DNA from: Paucibacter sediminis
GTDB lineage: Bacteria; Pseudomonadota; Gammaproteobacteria; Burkholderiales; Burkholderiaceae_C
NCBI RefSeq assembly: GCF_030254645.1
Contig: NZ_CP116346.1
Span: 5,125,001-5,189,000, forward strand
DNA length: 64,000 nucleotides
Direction: 5' to 3'
The notes beneath the pieces are model-generated. The model was given only the letters and a program-made list of their open reading frames with translations. It did not search any database and was not told where the DNA came from. A program made the translations under genes and the position numbers. Positions 50,204 through 60,582 of this stretch are shown in pieces (the first letter of the stretch is position 1; every line of letters starts with the position of its first letter).

Positions 50204-51222
50204 CAGATCAGCTTGACGATCTGCTTGCCGAAGTTCTTGCCCTTGAGCAGGCCCAGGAAGGCCTCGGGCGCGCTGGCGATGCCTTCGGCCACGCTCTCGC
50301 GGTACTTGAGCTTGCCGGTGGCCACCAGGGTGCCCAGCTCCTTCAGTGCCTCGGGCCAGACCTCCATGTGCTCGGAGACGATGAAGCCCTCGATCTTCAT
50401 GCGGTTCACCAGGATCAGCTGGGGCGCGCTCATCGGGATGGGCTCGCCGTTGTAGCCGGAAATCATGCCGCACATGGCGACGCGGCTGAAGGCATTGGCG
50501 CGCAGCAGCACGGCGTCGAGGATCATGCCGCCGACATTCTCGAAATAGCCGTCGATGCCGTTCGGGCAGGCGGCCTTGAGCGCGGCCGAGAGCGACTTCA
50601 CGTCCTGGTGGGCCTTGTAGTCGATGCAGGCATCGAAGCCCAGTTCCTCGACCACGTAGCGGCATTTGTCGGCGCCACCGGCGATGCCGACGGCACGCGC
50701 GCCGCGCACCTTGGCAAGCTGGCCCACCGCACCGCCGACGGCGCCGCTGGCGGCGCTCACCACCACCGTCTCGCCCGGCTTGGGATTGATGATCTTGACC
50801 AGGCCGTACCAGGCCGTCACGCCCGGCATGCCCACCGCGCCCAGATAGGCCGAGAGCGGGATATGGCTGGTGTCGACCTTCTGCAGCACGCCGCGCTGGC
50901 TGGCATCGACGAGCTGGTACTCCTGCCAGCCGCCCATGCCCACCACCTTGTCGCCCGGCTTGAAGTTGGCATTGAGCGACTCCACCACCTCGCCCACGGT
51001 GCCGCCCAGCATCACCTCGCCCAGCGGCTGGGGTTGGGCATAGCTCTTGCCGTCGTTCATGCGGCCGCGCATATAGGGGTCCAGGCTCAGGTAATGGTTG
51101 CGCACCAGTACCTGGCCCTCGGTCAGCGCCGGCACGGCGGCCTCGACCAGCTTGAAGTTCTCGGCCGTGGGCTCACCCTGCGGGCGCGAGGCCAAATGAA
51201 TCTGATGGTTGATGCGGCTCAT
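50203..51222 (-). CDS. NADP-dependent zinc-free medium-chain oxidoreductase (CurA/leukotriene B4 dehydrogenase-like)
   Basis: 339 residues. The double-bond reductase family pattern is clear: [34 protein letters not shown], and the cofactor loop [40 protein letters not shown] and [10 protein letters not shown] follow. No zinc ligands are present. It likely reduces alpha,beta-unsaturated carbonyls with NADPH, a detoxification theme shared with the downstream GST and SDR. It is first gene of a four-gene overlapping operon and divergent from the chemoreceptor gene. Confidence 0.9.
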   Translation of the reverse strand: MSRINHQIHLASRPQGEPTAENFKLVEAAVPALTEGQVLVRNHYLSLDPYMRGRMNDGKSYAQPQPLGEVMLGGTVGEVVESLNANFKPGDKVVGMGGWQEYQLVDASQRGVLQKVDTSHIPLSAYLGAVGMPGVTAWYGLVKIINPKPGETVVVSAASGAVGGAVGQLAKVRGARAVGIAGGADKCRYVVEELGFDACIDYKAHQDVKSLSAALKAACPNGIDGYFENVGGMILDAVLLRANAFSRVAMCGMISGYNGEPIPMSAPQLILVNRMKIEGFIVSEHMEVWPEALKELGTLVATGKLKYRESVAEGIASAPEAFLGLLKGKNFGKQIVKLI

Positions 51223-51470
51223 GGGCTAGAACTCCTGGTGAACAAAACACGATGCCGCGATTGAATCACGCGCGCCGGGGCGGCAAAGTCCCATGGGCGA
51301 CAAAAAAGCACGACCGTTCTAAAACAGCCGGGAGCGGCAATCGGCCACGGCGAGCGCGCAATCAAACCCGCCAAAAAGGCCTTGATCCACTCGCATTGCC
51401 GCCCTCGCTGAGGTGGAATACAAGACTGACCGGGCCCGCGCCCGGCCACAGCAACAAGGAGCACCGGGAA

Positions 51471-53039
51471 ATGCAGTTATCCGATTACAAGATCTCCATC
51501 AAGCTGGTCGCGAGCTTTCTCGCCGTGGCCCTGATCGGCGCCGCGACGGGCAGCTTTGCCGTCTACAACATGAACCGCATCAACGATGCCGACAGCGATC
51601 TCTACGACCACGAGACCATCGGTCTGTCGCTGGTGAAGGAAGCCAATGTCGAGCGCCTCAAGGGCGTGGTGGCGCTGCGCGACGCCATCCTGGCCACCGA
51701 TGGCCAGGAGCGCGAGAGCTACCTCAAGTCGGCCCAGGGCAGCCGCGATCTGGCCCTGAGCCTGATCGAGCAGGCCGGCGAGCATGTGCGCAACGACAAG
51801 GCCAAGCAAAGCCTGGCGCAGCTGCAAAGCGATTGGGGCAAGGACAAGGCCAGCACCGAGGGCCTGATCCAGCGCATCGCCAAGGCCGACCTCAACACCT
51901 CCAACGACACCCTCAAATTCCTCAAGAGCGAGTACGCGCCCAACAGCGTCGCCGTCGGCAAGGCGATGAGCCAGCTCTCGCAGCTCAAGGAGGGCGACGC
52001 CAAGGACATCTCCGACGCCAACGACGCGCTCTACACCAGCAGCCGCAACATCACCTTCGTGCTGATCGTGCTGGGCGTGGTGGCCGGCGTGGCGCTGGGC
52101 CTGGCCATCAGCCGCCATGTGACCCGGCCGCTGGAAGAGGCGGTGCGCGCGGCGCAGCGCATGAGCGAGGGCGACATGACCCAGAGCCTGCGCAGCAGCG
52201 GCAAGGATGAGACCTCGCAGCTGCTGCAGGCGCTCGAGACCATGCGCCAGCGCCTGCGCGACATCGTCGCCACGGTGCGCGGCAATTCCGAGAGCGTGGC
52301 CACCGCCAGCGCCGAGATCGCCCAGGGCAATTCGGACCTGAGCCAGCGCACCGAGGAGCAGGCCAGCGCGCTGGAGGAAACCGCCGCCACCATGGACCAG
52401 CTGGGCGCCACCGTGCGCAACAACGCCGACAGTGCCCAGCAGGCCAATCAGCTGGCCCTGGGCGCCTCCGATGTGGCGGCGCGCGGCGGCGAGGTGGTGG
52501 CCCAGGTGGTGCAAACCATGGGCGGCATCAACGAGAGCTCACGCAAGATTGCCGACATCATCACGGTGATCGACGGCATCGCCTTCCAGACCAATATCCT
52601 GGCGCTGAACGCGGCCGTGGAAGCCGCGCGCGCCGGCGAGCAGGGGCGCGGCTTCGCGGTGGTGGCCTCCGAGGTGCGCAGCCTGGCCCAGCGCAGCGCC
52701 GAAGCGGCGAAGGAGATCAAGTCGCTGATCGGCGCCAGCGTCGAACGCGTGGAGCAGGGCAATGCCCAGGTGGCGCGCGCGGGCGAGACCATGGAAGAAG
52801 TGGTCAACGCGATCAAGCGCGTCACCGACATCGTCGGCGAGATCAGCTCGGCCAGCCGCGAGCAGAGCTCGGGGGTCTCTCAGGTGGGCGAGGCCATCAC
52901 CCAGATGGACAAGGTCACGCAGCAGAACGCCGCCCTGGTGGAGCAGAGCGCCGCCGCGGCCGAAAGCCTGAAGCAGCAGGCCGAGGAGCTGGTGAGCGTG
53001 GTGTCGGTGTTCAAGCTGGATGCTCACCACCATCACTGA
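51471..53039 (+). CDS. Methyl-accepting chemotaxis protein
   Basis: Inner-membrane chemoreceptor, 522 residues. TM1 is at residues ~10-32. A helical periplasmic domain of about 155 residues (four-helix-bundle type, ligand unknown) is followed by TM2 ([20 protein letters not shown]), HAMP ([23 protein letters not shown]) and the signalling domain. The hairpin tip is [24 protein letters not shown]. It ends in FKLDAHHHH, with no pentapeptide for CheR/CheB docking. AAGGAG lies nine bases before the start. The 3' end overlaps the convergent thioesterase gene by 29 bases. Confidence 0.92.
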   Translation: MQLSDYKISIKLVASFLAVALIGAATGSFAVYNMNRINDADSDLYDHETIGLSLVKEANVERLKGVVALRDAILATDGQERESYLKSAQGSRDLALSLIEQAGEHVRNDKAKQSLAQLQSDWGKDKASTEGLIQRIAKADLNTSNDTLKFLKSEYAPNSVAVGKAMSQLSQLKEGDAKDISDANDALYTSSRNITFVLIVLGVVAGVALGLAISRHVTRPLEEAVRAAQRMSEGDMTQSLRSSGKDETSQLLQALETMRQRLRDIVATVRGNSESVATASAEIAQGNSDLSQRTEEQASALEETAATMDQLGATVRNNADSAQQANQLALGASDVAARGGEVVAQVVQTMGGINESSRKIADIITVIDGIAFQTNILALNAAVEAARAGEQGRGFAVVASEVRSLAQRSAEAAKEIKSLIGASVERVEQGNAQVARAGETMEEVVNAIKRVTDIVGEISSASREQSSGVSQVGEAITQMDKVTQQNAALVEQSAAAAESLKQQAEELVSVVSVFKLDAHHHH

Positions 53040-53496
53040 GCGACTCTGAGCGCTGCAGCGGCTTCAGCGCCCTGCCCCGCCCCGGCAGCGCCTTCAGGTA
53101 TTTGAAGGTGGCGGTGGCATGGGCGCAGAGCTTGCCGTCCTCGCCCAGCACCGAGCCTTCGCAGAAGGCCATGGTGGTGGAGCGGTGCAGGAGCTTGCCG
53201 ATGGCGCGCAGCTCGCCCTCGCCGGGGCGCATGAAGCTGGTCTTCATCTCGATCGTCACCACGCCCGGGCCGAAGCCCGGCTGATCGCGGTGGATGCTGC
53301 GCGCGGCATGCGCCATGGCCACGTCCAGCAGCGTCATCAGCACGCCGCCATGCGCCACCTCCCAGGAGTTGAGGTGGCCCTCCTTCAGGTCCACGCGCAA
53401 CTCCGCCACCCCCTCGCCCATGCTGTGCAGCTCGAAGCCGAGCTGCTCGACAAAGGGGATATGGACGGGGAAGGACAGCTTGGTCTTGCTCGACAT
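53011..53496 (-). CDS. PaaI-family hotdog thioesterase (1)
   Basis: 161 residues with a hotdog fold. The pattern is [28 protein letters not shown], the HGG motif and following catalytic helix of PaaI/YbgC-type acyl-CoA thioesterases. [55 protein letters not shown] completes the fold. It hydrolyses acyl- or aryl-CoA; the chain length is unknown. It is the last gene of the beta-oxidation cluster, and its 3' end overlaps the chemoreceptor gene. Confidence 0.86.
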   Translation of the reverse strand: MSSKTKLSFPVHIPFVEQLGFELHSMGEGVAELRVDLKEGHLNSWEVAHGGVLMTLLDVAMAHAARSIHRDQPGFGPGVVTIEMKTSFMRPGEGELRAIGKLLHRSTTMAFCEGSVLGEDGKLCAHATATFKYLKALPGRGRALKPLQRSESLSDGGEHPA

Positions 53497-53501
53497 CGAT
53501 C

Positions 53502-54299
53502 TCAGGCTCCGTGAATGGCGGAGACGCCGCCATCCACGGCCAGGATCTGGCCGGTGATGTGTTTGCCCGCCCTGGAGGCGAACAGCAGGGCGGCGCCCTT
53601 CAGGTCCTCATCATCGCCGATGCGATTGAGCGGCGCCTTGGCCGCCATGTTCTCCTCGCCCAGGGCAGCCAGCAGGCCCTTTGTCATCTTGCTGGGGAAG
53701 AAGCCCGGCGCCAGGGCGTTCACCGTGATGCCGTAGGGGCCCCATTCACCCGCCAGCGCGCGCGTGAAGTTCACCGCCGCGCCCTTGCTGGTGTTGTAGG
53801 CCAGGGTCTTCATCGCCGGGGTATTGCCCGCCAGCCCGGCGATCGAGGCGACGTTGATGATGCGGCCGTAGCGGCGCGGGATCATGCTGCGCTTGCCGAC
53901 CTCCTGGCTCATCACGAACAGGCTGCGGATATTCAGGTTCATGACCTTGTCCCAGGCCTCGACGGGATGATCCTCGGCCGGTGCACCCCAGGTGGCGCCG
54001 GCATTGTTCACCAGGATATCGATCTGGCCCAGGCGCTCCAGCGTCTGCGTGACCACGCCGCGCGCCTGCGCCTCGTCGGCCGCGTCGGCGGCGATCCAGC
54101 GCGCATCGATGCCGCGCGCCTGCAGGTGCGCCACGGCCTCCTCCAGATCACTGGCCTTGCGCGAGCTCAGCATGATCTTGGCGCCGGCCTCGCCCAGGGC
54201 CTCCGCAATCTGCAGGCCCAGGCCGCGCGAGCCGCCGGTCACCAGGGCCACCTGGCCGCTGAGGTCAAACAGTTCCTGTACTTTGGTATTGCTCATCAT
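53502..54299 (-). CDS. SDR-family oxidoreductase (3-oxoacyl-ACP reductase/gluconate dehydrogenase-like)
   Basis: 265 residues. The cofactor motif is ALVTGGSRGLGLQIAEALGEAG. NNAGATWG, Ser in NVASIAG and YNTSKGAAVNFTRALAGEWGPYGITVNALAPGFF (YxxxK) complete the SDR core, with C-terminal GQILAVDGGVSAIHG. By context it may act on hydroxyacyl or ketoacyl intermediates in the fatty-acid cluster. It lies 15 bases downstream of the acyl-CoA dehydrogenase gene. Confidence 0.88.
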   Translation of the reverse strand: MMSNTKVQELFDLSGQVALVTGGSRGLGLQIAEALGEAGAKIMLSSRKASDLEEAVAHLQARGIDARWIAADAADEAQARGVVTQTLERLGQIDILVNNAGATWGAPAEDHPVEAWDKVMNLNIRSLFVMSQEVGKRSMIPRRYGRIINVASIAGLAGNTPAMKTLAYNTSKGAAVNFTRALAGEWGPYGITVNALAPGFFPSKMTKGLLAALGEENMAAKAPLNRIGDDEDLKGAALLFASRAGKHITGQILAVDGGVSAIHGA

Positions 54300-54314
54300 C
54301 GTCTCCGTTGTGTC

Positions 54315-56129
54315 TTAGAACCACGCGTCCTGCATGTCACGCGCGACGGGCTCGCGGCTCGCCGCCACCGCCAGCCAGGCGCCAATCTTGGGCAGCTCGT
54401 AGGTAAAGAAGTAGCGTTGCGCGGCCTGCTTGCCGCGCGCGAAGTCGCTCTCGCCCTGGGCCGCCAGCACCACGTCCAGCCACAGCCAGGCCAGTACCAC
54501 ATGGCCGAAGGCCTGCATATAGGGCGTGGCATTGGCGAGTGCCTCTTCGGGATTGCTGGTGGACCAGGCCGCCTTGGTGGCCTTGCCCACCTGGGCCAGC
54601 GCCGCGGCGAGCTCGTTGGCATGTTGGGCAAGAGCTGGCACCTGGACTGCCGCCTGCACCGTCTCGTTGATGCGCCCGGCCAGCGCCAGCAGGGCGCTGC
54701 CGCCGTTCATCACCACCTTGCGGCCCAACAGGTCCAGGCCCTGGATGCCATGCGTGCCCTCGTGGATCATGTTGAGGCGGTTGTCGCGCCAGTACTGCTC
54801 CACCGGGAAGTCGCGCGTGTAGCCGTAGCCGCCTAGCACCTGGATGGCGAGGCTGTTGGCCTCCAGGCACCATTCGCTGGGCCAGCTCTTGGCGATCGGG
54901 ATCAGCACCTCCAGCAGCAGGCCGGCGGCCGCCGCCTGCGCGGGCGTGCCGCTGTGCTGCTCGTCCACCAGGCGGGCGCAGAACAGCTCCAGCGCCAGCG
55001 CCCCCTCCACATAGCTCTTCTGCGCCAGCAGCATGCGCTTGACGTCGGCATGCTCGATGATGGGCCGCTGCGGCGCAGCGGCATCCTTGCCGGCGGCCGT
55101 CATGGGGCGGCCCTGCGGCCGCTGGCGCGCGTACTCGAGGCTGGCCTCGTAGCCGGCATAACCCAGCATGGTGGCGCCCAGGCCCACGCCGATGCGCGCC
55201 TCGTTCATCATGTGGAACATGCACTTCAGGCCTTCGCCGGGCCGGCCCACCAGATAGCCGATCGCACCGCCCTGCCCGCGCGGCTGGAAGCGGCCCTCGC
55301 CGAAGTTCAAGAGGCAGTTGGTGGTGCCGCGGTAGCCCAGCTTGTGGTTGAGGCCGGCCAGCGCCACGTCGTTGCGCTCGCCGGTCAGCTCGGCGCGCTC
55401 GTTCACCAGATGCTTGGGGCAGATGAACAGCGAGATGCCGCGCGTGCCGGGGATGGTCTTGCCATCCGGCCCGGGGATCTTGGCCAGCACCAGGTGCACG
55501 ATGTTCTCGCTGATCTCGTGCTCGCCGGCCGAGATCCACATCTTGTTGCCCTTGAGGCGGTAGCGCGGGCCCAGCGGGTCGGCCTCGAAGCCTTCGCCAT
55601 CGGGTTCGGCGCGCGTGGCCACGTCCGACAACGAGGAGCCCGCCTGCGGCTCCGACAGGCACATGGTGCCGAACCAGCGCCCGGCGAACTCGTTCTTCGC
55701 GAACACCTCCTGCTGCAGCGGCGTGCCATGCGCCATCAGCAGATTGGCATTGCCGTTGGTGAGCATCACATAGCCACCCATGGCGATATTGGCCTTGCTG
55801 AAGAAGGCATTGGCCGCCATCTCGATCACGCAGGGCAGTTGCATGCCGCCAAGCTCGTAGTCCTGCGCCGCCGCCAGCATGCCGGATTCCACATAGGCGG
55901 CCAGCGCCGCGTGGGTGGACTCGGGCAGGTGCACGCGCTCGCCATCGAAGTGCGGCTCCTGCGTATCGGCCAGGCGGTTGAAGGGCGCGAACTTTTCGCG
56001 CGCGATCTTCTCGCAGGTGTCCAGCACCGCGGCAAAGGTCTCGGCGCTGTGCTCGGCGAAGCGTTCGCGCTGGGTCAGCTCGCTGACCTTGAGCCAGTCG
56101 TGCAAGAGGAATTCCAGGGTCTGGCGCAA
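54315..56129 (-). CDS. Acyl-CoA dehydrogenase with C-terminal ACDH_C domain
   Basis: FAD enzyme for the first oxidation of beta-oxidation. At 604 residues it is the long form. The N-terminal helical domain is followed by the beta-sheet FAD-binding region (GTMCLSEPQAGSSLSDVATRA, NKMWISAGEHEI). The C-terminal helical domain has LGGYGYTRDFPVEQYWRDNRLNMIHEGTHGIQGLDLLGRK, whose Glu is the expected catalytic base. The last ~130 residues form the extra domain seen in this subclass. It lies downstream of the thioesterase pair with a 28-base gap. Confidence 0.93.
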   Translation of the reverse strand: MRQTLEFLLHDWLKVSELTQRERFAEHSAETFAAVLDTCEKIAREKFAPFNRLADTQEPHFDGERVHLPESTHAALAAYVESGMLAAAQDYELGGMQLPCVIEMAANAFFSKANIAMGGYVMLTNGNANLLMAHGTPLQQEVFAKNEFAGRWFGTMCLSEPQAGSSLSDVATRAEPDGEGFEADPLGPRYRLKGNKMWISAGEHEISENIVHLVLAKIPGPDGKTIPGTRGISLFICPKHLVNERAELTGERNDVALAGLNHKLGYRGTTNCLLNFGEGRFQPRGQGGAIGYLVGRPGEGLKCMFHMMNEARIGVGLGATMLGYAGYEASLEYARQRPQGRPMTAAGKDAAAPQRPIIEHADVKRMLLAQKSYVEGALALELFCARLVDEQHSGTPAQAAAAGLLLEVLIPIAKSWPSEWCLEANSLAIQVLGGYGYTRDFPVEQYWRDNRLNMIHEGTHGIQGLDLLGRKVVMNGGSALLALAGRINETVQAAVQVPALAQHANELAAALAQVGKATKAAWSTSNPEEALANATPYMQAFGHVVLAWLWLDVVLAAQGESDFARGKQAAQRYFFTYELPKIGAWLAVAASREPVARDMQDAWF

Positions 56130-56157
56130 GGCGCTCTCCTCGATGAATGGGGGATGA

Positions 56158-56577
56158 CTAGATCTTCACGACGGCCATGGTGGCCGAGAGCCGCGCCACC
56201 AGCTGCGACGCACCGTCGGCGTCGCAAAACACGTCGGCCTCGGTAAACATGAGCTGGCGGCCGGGCTTGATGACGCGCGCCTCGCAGCGCAAGACCTGAC
56301 CCTTGGCGCCGCGCAGCAGGCTCAGCTTGAGCTCGGCCGTCACCGTCATATGGCCCTCGGGCACCAGGGTCTGGGCGGCACCGCCGGCGCTGTGATCGGC
56401 CAGGGTGGTGATCACGCCCGCATGCACCACGCCGCTGTGCTGCAGATGGCGCGGCTCGATGCGCAGGCGGCTGTGGCACAGGCCGGCGCCCACCTCGGTG
56501 AGCTCGGCGCCCAGGTCCGCCACAAAGGGCGCGGCGCGGAAGATGCGCTGATACTGGGCCAGGCGTTCGTCGCTCAT
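56158..56577 (-). CDS. PaaI-family hotdog thioesterase (2)
   Basis: 139 residues. The hotdog signature SGVVHAGVITTLADHSAGGAAQTL has HAG replacing the usual HGG, followed by VTAELKLSLLRGAKGQVLRCEARVIKPGRQLMFTEADVF. The start at 56577 (MSDERLAQYQRIFRAAP) is just after the third thioesterase gene stop. Two hotdog genes in tandem suggest different acyl-CoA specificities. The cluster context is fatty-acid catabolism. Confidence 0.85.
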   Translation of the reverse strand: MSDERLAQYQRIFRAAPFVADLGAELTEVGAGLCHSRLRIEPRHLQHSGVVHAGVITTLADHSAGGAAQTLVPEGHMTVTAELKLSLLRGAKGQVLRCEARVIKPGRQLMFTEADVFCDADGASQLVARLSATMAVVKI

Positions 56578-56581
56578 GGCT

Positions 56582-57004
56582 TCAGCCCAGCTTGACGATG
56601 GTGCCCTGCGCCAGCGCGCAGAGCTTCTCCGCCCCGTCCGCGACGGCATAGACCTCGCAGCGGCAGACCGCCTGGGTCTTGCTGACATGCACCGCCTCGG
56701 CGCGCGCGATCAGGCGCTCGCCCAGGCCGGGCCGCAGATAGTTGATCTTGAACTCGGAAGTCACCACCGGCACCTGCATGGCGGTGCCGCCTGCATAGGT
56801 CAGGGCGTTGTCGGCCAGGTAGCTGATCACGCCGCCATGGGCAAAGCCGTTCTGCTGCTTGAGCTGCTCGCGCAGCGCGAGCTGCAACTCGGCACGCCCG
56901 GGCGCCAGGGCGCTGAGCTCGGCGCCCAGCAGCTGGCTGAAGGCCTGCTGGGCCAGCACCTCGCGGCCCATGTTCAGAAAGACTTGCGGGTCCACCATCG
57001 CCAC
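56582..57004 (-). CDS. PaaI-family hotdog thioesterase (3)
   Basis: 140 residues. The signature is NGFAHGGVISYLADNALTYAGGTAMQ, with HGG then Asp as in active PaaI enzymes. TSEFKINYLRPGLGERLIARAEAVHVSKTQAVCRCEVYAV follows. The start is at 57004 or two codons later (MVDPQVFL). It lies four bases upstream of thioesterase 2 and ten bases after the Sel1-like gene; probably cotranscribed. Confidence 0.86.
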   Translation of the reverse strand: MAMVDPQVFLNMGREVLAQQAFSQLLGAELSALAPGRAELQLALREQLKQQNGFAHGGVISYLADNALTYAGGTAMQVPVVTSEFKINYLRPGLGERLIARAEAVHVSKTQAVCRCEVYAVADGAEKLCALAQGTIVKLG

Positions 57005-57014
57005 TCACCTTGCT

Positions 57015-57878
57015 TCAATGACTGCGCATGCCGTCCACGCGCAGACGGATGCGCCAGCCGGCATCCACCTGGGCCGGCCGCGGGAAGCGCACCAGTGCAT
57101 CGCGCGCCACGCGTTCCACCTGGGTCGCCAGCTCGCCTCGGGCCACCTCGGCCTGCTTGGCGCGCAGCTGATCGGCCGAGGGGTCGTTGGCATAACCCTG
57201 CATCTGCATGGAGCCACCGGCCTGGGTGATGCGCGCGCGCAGCTCCTTGCCCTCCTGCTGCAGCTGCGCATAGGCGACGTTGAGCTTGCCCTGCGCCGGC
57301 TGGTAGTCCAGCGCGACGCCGTCGCCGGCGTCCTCGGCGGCCTGGATGGTGAAGTCGGCGTCCAGCACGGCCAGCAGGCCGCTGACATGCACGCAGGCAT
57401 CCAGCTGGCCCGCGGGCCAGGCCGTCAGCACCTTGGCAAAGGCCTCGGCGTCAGCGCGCGAGCCGGGCGCGACGACACAGGCCGCCGGCAGCGGCAAGCC
57501 GGCCTGCAGAGCCCACCAGAGCGCCGCGCCCTTGTCCGGGCCGGCCGCCGGCGAGGCGTAGAGCGCCGTCAGGCGCGCGCGCGCGCCCACGCCCCCGAGG
57601 TCCGCGGCGCGCATATACAGGCGCACCGCACGCTCGAGATTGGGCTTCAGGCACAGGCCCTGCTCGAACATCGCGCCGCCCAGCATCAAGGCCTCGGCCG
57701 TGCCGCCCGCCAGGGCCTGGTTCAGCTCGCGCACCGCGGCCACGCAGTCCTTGGCCTCGATGGCCTTGACCACGGCGCGCGTGGCGTCGGGCGACGCGGC
57801 GGCCTGCGCCGGGATCAGGGCGGCGGTCAGCGACAGGGCACAGGCAAGGCGAGCAAGTTGGCGGGCAGCAGATTTCAT
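57015..57878 (-). CDS. Exported Sel1-like/TPR protein of unknown function
   Basis: 287 residues with a signal peptide (MKSAARQLARLACALSLTAALIPAQAAA). Sel1-type helical repeats are suggested by AEALMLGGAMFEQGLCLKPNLERAVRLYMRAADLGGVGARARLTALYA and KGAALWWALQAG (about residues 55-130). The C-terminal part (VDAGWRIRLRVDGM) has no motif I recognise. It probably acts in the periplasm. It sits between thiolase and thioesterase genes, so it may be co-expressed with beta-oxidation without a known role. Confidence 0.7.
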   Translation of the reverse strand: MKSAARQLARLACALSLTAALIPAQAAASPDATRAVVKAIEAKDCVAAVRELNQALAGGTAEALMLGGAMFEQGLCLKPNLERAVRLYMRAADLGGVGARARLTALYASPAAGPDKGAALWWALQAGLPLPAACVVAPGSRADAEAFAKVLTAWPAGQLDACVHVSGLLAVLDADFTIQAAEDAGDGVALDYQPAQGKLNVAYAQLQQEGKELRARITQAGGSMQMQGYANDPSADQLRAKQAEVARGELATQVERVARDALVRFPRPAQVDAGWRIRLRVDGMRSH

Positions 57879-57885
57879 TTTGAGT

Positions 57886-59061
57886 TCAGAGGACTTCGAA
57901 GACACCGGCGGCACCCATGCCGCCACCGATGCACATCGTCACACAAACTCGCTTGGCGCCGCGGCGCTTGCCCTCGATGAGGGCATGGCCGGTGAGGCGC
58001 TGGCCCGACACGCCATAGGGGTGGCCCACCGCGATGGCGCCGCCGTTGACATTCAGGCGGTCCATCGGGATGCCCAGCGTGTCGGCGCAATACAGCACCT
58101 GCACGGCAAAGGCCTCGTTGAGTTCCCAGAGGTCGATGTCGGCCACCGTCAGGCCCAGCTTCTTCAGCACCTTGGGCACCGCGAACACCGGGCCGATGCC
58201 CATTTCGTCGGGCTCGCAGCCGGCCACCGCAAAGCCCAGGAAGCGGCCCAGGGGCTTGAGATTGTGGCGCTGGGCGTAGTCCTCGCTCACCACCACGCAG
58301 GCGCCGGCGCCGTCGGAGAACTGGCTGGCATTGCCGGCCGTGACCACGCCGCCGGGCATGGCCGGACGGATGTTCTTGACGGCGTCATAGGTGGTGCCCT
58401 CGCGCAGGCCCTCGTCGGCGCTCACCGTCACCTGCCTGGTGGTCAGGCCCATGACCTTGTCGGCCACGCCGGCCGTCACCGTGATGGGCACGATCTCGTC
58501 GGCGAACTTGCCGGCGGCCTGGGCCGCGCAGGCCTTCTGCTGGCTCTCGGCACCGTAATGGTCCATGCGCTCCTTGGCGATCTGGTAGCGCTGCGCCACG
58601 GTCTCGGCCGTCTGCAGCATGCTGAAGTAGATCTCGGGCTTGTTCTTGGCATGCCAGCTGTCTTCCAGCATGTGGCGGTTCATTTCCTGCTGCACGCAGG
58701 AAATGCTCTCCACGCCGCCGGCCACATAGACGTCGCCCTCGCCGGCGATGATGCGCTGCGAGGCCATCGCGATGGTCTGCAGGCCGCTGGAGCAGAAGCG
58801 GTTGATGGTGACGCCGCTGACCGTGATGGGCAGGCCGGCGCGCAGCGCGATCTGGCGCGCGATATTGGCGCCGGTCGCACCTTCCGGGTTGGCGCAGCCC
58901 ATCAGCACATCCTCGATGTGCGCGGCCTCGATGCCGGCGCGCTCGACGGCGGCCTTGACCGCATGGCCGCCCAGGGTGGCGCCGTGGGTCATGTTGAAGG
59001 CGCCCTTCCAGCTCTTGGCCAGGGGGGTGCGGGCGGTGGAAACAATGACGGCCTTGCTCAT
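57886..59061 (-). CDS. fadA: Acetyl-CoA C-acyltransferase (thiolase)
   Basis: Thiolytic cleavage of 3-ketoacyl-CoA, the last step of beta-oxidation. 391 residues. The active-site Cys is in [16 protein letters not shown] (near residue 90), the His in [16 protein letters not shown] and the second Cys in [17 protein letters not shown]. The sequence is a degradative-type thiolase and pairs naturally with the FadB-type enzyme two genes upstream. The symbol is used for function, not proven orthology. It lies eight bases before the Sel1-like gene. Confidence 0.92.
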   Translation of the reverse strand: MSKAVIVSTARTPLAKSWKGAFNMTHGATLGGHAVKAAVERAGIEAAHIEDVLMGCANPEGATGANIARQIALRAGLPITVSGVTINRFCSSGLQTIAMASQRIIAGEGDVYVAGGVESISCVQQEMNRHMLEDSWHAKNKPEIYFSMLQTAETVAQRYQIAKERMDHYGAESQQKACAAQAAGKFADEIVPITVTAGVADKVMGLTTRQVTVSADEGLREGTTYDAVKNIRPAMPGGVVTAGNASQFSDGAGACVVVSEDYAQRHNLKPLGRFLGFAVAGCEPDEMGIGPVFAVPKVLKKLGLTVADIDLWELNEAFAVQVLYCADTLGIPMDRLNVNGGAIAVGHPYGVSGQRLTGHALIEGKRRGAKRVCVTMCIGGGMGAAGVFEVL

Positions 59062-59092
59062 GGTGCTACCTCGTTGAATGGCTGGATGTTCA

Positions 59093-60577
59093 TTACTTGG
59101 CGGCTTCGCTCACCAGGCGGTGATAGAAGCGGATCATTTCCGCCACGTTGGCGGTGGCGATGCGTTCGTTGGTGCCGTGGAAACGGCTCAGGTCCTCGGG
59201 CTTGGCGCGCACCGGCGAGAACCTGAAGATGTGCTCGGAGATGGCGGCGAAGTGGCGCGAATCGGTGGCGCCGGTCATCAGCCCCGGTGCCACCAGGGTG
59301 CCCGGGAAGACCTCGCGCAGCGTGGTGGCCACGCGCCGGTAGGCCGCGCTGTCGGTGGGCGAGACGGGCGAAGGCTCGGACGAGCCCGGCAGGGTGTAGA
59401 GCTCGAACTTGTCGGCGCCCTGCGGCGGCAGGCTGGCCTTCACGTGCTCCAACAGCTGGGCCTGGCTGTCGCCCGGCAGCAGGCGGAAGTTCACCGTCGC
59501 CTGGGCCTCGCCGGGCAGCACGTTGTCCTTGTTGCCGGCATTGACGATGGTCAGCGCGGTGGTGGTGCGCATCAAGGCATTGGTCGAGCCTGCATGCTCC
59601 AGCTGCCGCGCGACGATGGGCCCGAACAGCCAGAGATTGGACAGGGCGACGCGGCTGAAGCCCTGCATCTCCGGCGCGATCACGTCGAACATCTCGCGTG
59701 CGATGCCGCGCACGCCGCCGGGCAGCTGGTCGTCGTCCAGGCGCTTGAGCGCGGCGCTCATCATTGCGATCGCACTGGTGCCCTTGGGCGGCGGCATGCT
59801 GGAATGGCCCGGCGTGGCCGGCACCTTCAGCACCACCGACATATAGCCCTTCTCGGCAATGCCGATCAGCGCCGCCGGCTTGTCCAGGCCCTTCAGGATG
59901 CCCTCGGTGATGAGCAGGCCCTCGTCGATGACGAAGTCCAGCTTCACGCCACGCTGCTGCAACAGCTTGGCGATCTCGGCCGCGCCATGCAGGCCGCCCA
60001 CTTCCTCGTCGGCACCAAAAGCCAGGTAGATGGTGCGGCGCGGCTTGAAGCCGCTGGCGGCCAGCATCTCCACGGCCTCCATCTGCGCGATCAGATTGCT
60101 CTTGTTGTCCCAGGCGCCGCGGCCCCAGACAAAGCCATCCTTCAGCGTGCCGGCAAAGGGCTGCTCGCTCCAGCGGCCTTCGGTGCCGGGGGCGATCGGC
60201 ACCACGTCCTGGTGCGCCAGCATCAGCATCGGCGCGGCCTGGGCGTCGCTGCCCTGCCAGCGGTAGAGCAGGCTGTGGCCGCCCACCAGCTCGCGCTGCA
60301 GCAGCGCATGGGCCTTGGGATAGTCGCGCTGCAGCTGCTCATGCAGGGCCAGGAACTGATCGCGGTTGAGCTCGGGCTGATCGTGCGAGGAGACGGTGCG
60401 CAGCCGTATCGCCGCGGCCAGGCGCTGGGCCGCGCCGGCCTCGTCCACCGCCAGCACCGGCAGCGGCGCCACCTCGATCTGGCGCGAGCCCTTGCGCCAG
60501 GTGTTGATGGCCACGGCGGCCACCAGCACCAGCAATGCCGCGAGCAGCGCCAGCAGGATTCGCTTGACGATGAGCAT
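59093..60577 (-). CDS. M20-family peptidase, PM20D1-like, membrane-anchored
   Basis: About 494 residues. An N-terminal membrane anchor ([23 protein letters not shown]) is followed by the M20 dizinc catalytic domain, so the protein is periplasmic. Metal ligands are seen in [32 protein letters not shown] and [10 protein letters not shown]. Blocks such as [33 protein letters not shown] resemble mammalian PM20D1, an N-acyl amino acid hydrolase/synthase. A GTG at 60586 overlapping the fadB stop (GTGA) is an alternative start. It lies between fadB and thiolase, suggesting release of fatty acids from N-acyl amino acids. Confidence 0.85.
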   Translation of the reverse strand: MLIVKRILLALLAALLVLVAAVAINTWRKGSRQIEVAPLPVLAVDEAGAAQRLAAAIRLRTVSSHDQPELNRDQFLALHEQLQRDYPKAHALLQRELVGGHSLLYRWQGSDAQAAPMLMLAHQDVVPIAPGTEGRWSEQPFAGTLKDGFVWGRGAWDNKSNLIAQMEAVEMLAASGFKPRRTIYLAFGADEEVGGLHGAAEIAKLLQQRGVKLDFVIDEGLLITEGILKGLDKPAALIGIAEKGYMSVVLKVPATPGHSSMPPPKGTSAIAMMSAALKRLDDDQLPGGVRGIAREMFDVIAPEMQGFSRVALSNLWLFGPIVARQLEHAGSTNALMRTTTALTIVNAGNKDNVLPGEAQATVNFRLLPGDSQAQLLEHVKASLPPQGADKFELYTLPGSSEPSPVSPTDSAAYRRVATTLREVFPGTLVAPGLMTGATDSRHFAAISEHIFRFSPVRAKPEDLSRFHGTNERIATANVAEMIRFYHRLVSEAAK

Positions 60578-60582
60578 GCGGC

